Below are positions 43,001 through 43,466 of a stretch of DNA of 43,466 nt, in pieces. The stretch comes from Pseudomonadota bacterium (lineage in GTDB: Bacteria > Myxococcota_A > Bradymonadia > UBA4248). Positions within the stretch are counted from its first letter, which is position 1. Every line of letters starts with the position of its first letter. The position numbers were made by a program, and so were the translations under genes. The stretch lies in NCBI GenBank assembly GCA_017441205.1, contig JAFRYG010000164.1, positions 1-43,466 of the forward strand, given 5' to 3'. The notes under the pieces were generated by a model, which was given only the letters and a program-made list of their open reading frames with translations, made no database searches and was not told the origin of the DNA.

Positions 43001-43063
43001 CGCGGCCTATTGCACGGCAATACGGCCGCGTGTCCGGCTATTCGCAAGCGAATACGCCGGACA
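43001..43063 (+). repeat. Paired bulged hairpins (AATAC family), copy 6
   Basis: Hairpin one, 43001-43030: CGCGGCC, TATTGC, loop ACG, GCAATA, unpaired C43023, GGCCGCG. Hairpin two, 43031-43063: TGTCCGGC, TATTCGC, loop AA, GCGAATA, unpaired C43055, GCCGGACA. All arms are perfectly paired. It begins 4 bp after the stop of the membrane protein gene and is the clearest pair in the window. Confidence 0.88.
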
Positions 43064-43071
43064 AAACAATA

Positions 43072-43240
43072 AGACGTGTCGCGACACGTCTCTGACAACG
43101 ATTCATTACGAATTACTACAGACGTGTCACGACACGTCTCCAACAACGATTCATTACGAATAACTACACTACAGACGTGTCACGACACGTCTCCAACAAC
43201 GATTCATTACGAATAACTACAGACGTGTCACGACACGTCT
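43072..43240 (+). repeat. Tandem array of four 18-bp palindromes upstream of truA
   Basis: Palindromes at 43073-43090 (centre GC) and 43121-43138, 43174-43191 and 43222-43239 (centre AC) are spaced 48, 53 and 48 bp apart. The spacers read (A)ACAACGATTCATTACGAAT. The last copy ends 10 bp before the truA ATG, so it occupies the leader and the place where a ribosome site would be. Confidence 0.9.
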
Positions 43241-43249
43241 CTAACTACC

Positions 43250-43466
43250 ATGCAAACGATCGCTCTCATACTTGCATACGACGGAACCCCATTTGCCGGA
43301 TGGCAGCGCCAGAACAACCAGAGAACCATCCAGAGATGTCTTGAGGACGCCGTATCGCAGATCAATCATGCGCCCACCGAAGTCCGAGCGGCGAGCCGCA
43401 CCGATGCCGGTGTTCATGCCGAATGGCAGATCGCTGCATTCGATACGGAGCGCACTTACGAACCCG
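43250..43466 (+). CDS. truA: tRNA pseudouridine synthase A, 5' part (cut by window end)
   Basis: The first 72 residues of TruA, which makes pseudouridine at positions 38-40 of the tRNA anticodon arm in the cytoplasm. Diagnostic features are the N-terminal ALILAYDGTPFAGWQRQ strand-turn and the catalytic-loop motif SRTDAGVHA, with the nucleophilic Asp at residue 52. The ATG at 43250 is the natural start, as the family begins a few residues before the YDG motif. No ribosome site is visible; the upstream bases are the end of the palindrome array. The rest of the gene lies outside the window. Confidence 0.95.
   Translation, partial: MQTIALILAYDGTPFAGWQRQNNQRTIQRCLEDAVSQINHAPTEVRAASRTDAGVHAEWQIAAFDTERTYEP

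Noticed and set aside
43001..43063. Paired hairpins considered as integron attC sites or intrinsic terminators
   Set aside because: No integrase or cassette structure is seen and no attC core sites flank them; no T-run follows the stems, so classical termination is not supported.
43072..43240. Palindrome array considered as CRISPR
   Set aside because: The spacers are themselves repeated (ACAACGATTCATTACGAAT) and no cas genes are present.

Overview
The window looks like part of a Myxococcota or related deltaproteobacterial chromosome of moderate GC. The main clue is a protein ending in a MYXO-CTERM-like sorting tail (Cys motif, hydrophobic segment, RRRK) at 28118-31024. Other clues are MopE-type 'EICnniDDDCn' motifs and many very Cys-rich secreted lipoproteins containing 'NCGxCGxxC' modules. 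The lineage is an inference: no rRNA or other marker gene lies in the window except the start of truA.

Positions 173-36293 hold a same-strand array of eleven paralogous cysteine-rich lipoproteins, called Lp1 to Lp11 here: ten intact (858-1289 aa) and one broken (Lp8). Each intact member has an N-terminal lipobox, a cap with the signature MAEVVDWGxDCP followed by YDFSxNF...RCP, a series of small Cys modules, a tandem array of a ~54-residue six-Cys repeat (consensus C-x4-C-x4-C-xxGxHLNxxKTxC-x7-C-xxTNSxxxxxC), and a Cys-rich C-terminal cap. Two classes exist. Lp2, Lp5 and Lp7 have ~412 residues before the repeats and exactly 13 repeats. The others have ~470 residues before the repeats and 4-8 repeats. 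C-terminal caps come in two types and do not track the N-terminal class, so the proteins are mosaics. No function can be assigned from sequence; the proteins resemble variable surface-protein repertoires in architecture only.

Layout: Lp1-Lp4 appear to be one operon (gaps 63, 64 and 15 bp). Lp5, Lp6 and Lp7 each have their own promoter-like region and an intrinsic terminator, and the intergenic DNA is itself duplicated. Lp8 is a truncated relic ended by a GC-rich insert. Lp9 stands alone. A phosphodiester-glycosidase/beta-propeller protein (28118-31024) is followed closely by Lp10, Lp11 and a HAD phosphatase (36314-36979).

After this come a different Cys-rich lipoprotein (37178-39766), a large GT39/ArnT-like membrane protein with an SH3-like insertion (40045-42996), and the 5' end of truA (43250 to the window end).

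Two small repeat families occupy the spaces between genes. One is a set of hairpins, always in tandem pairs, whose outer arms differ in sequence but stay complementary while an inner TATT...AATA and a single bulged C are conserved (six pairs). The other is an 18-bp palindrome, GACGTGTCRCGACACGTC, in six copies, the last four in a tandem array touching truA.
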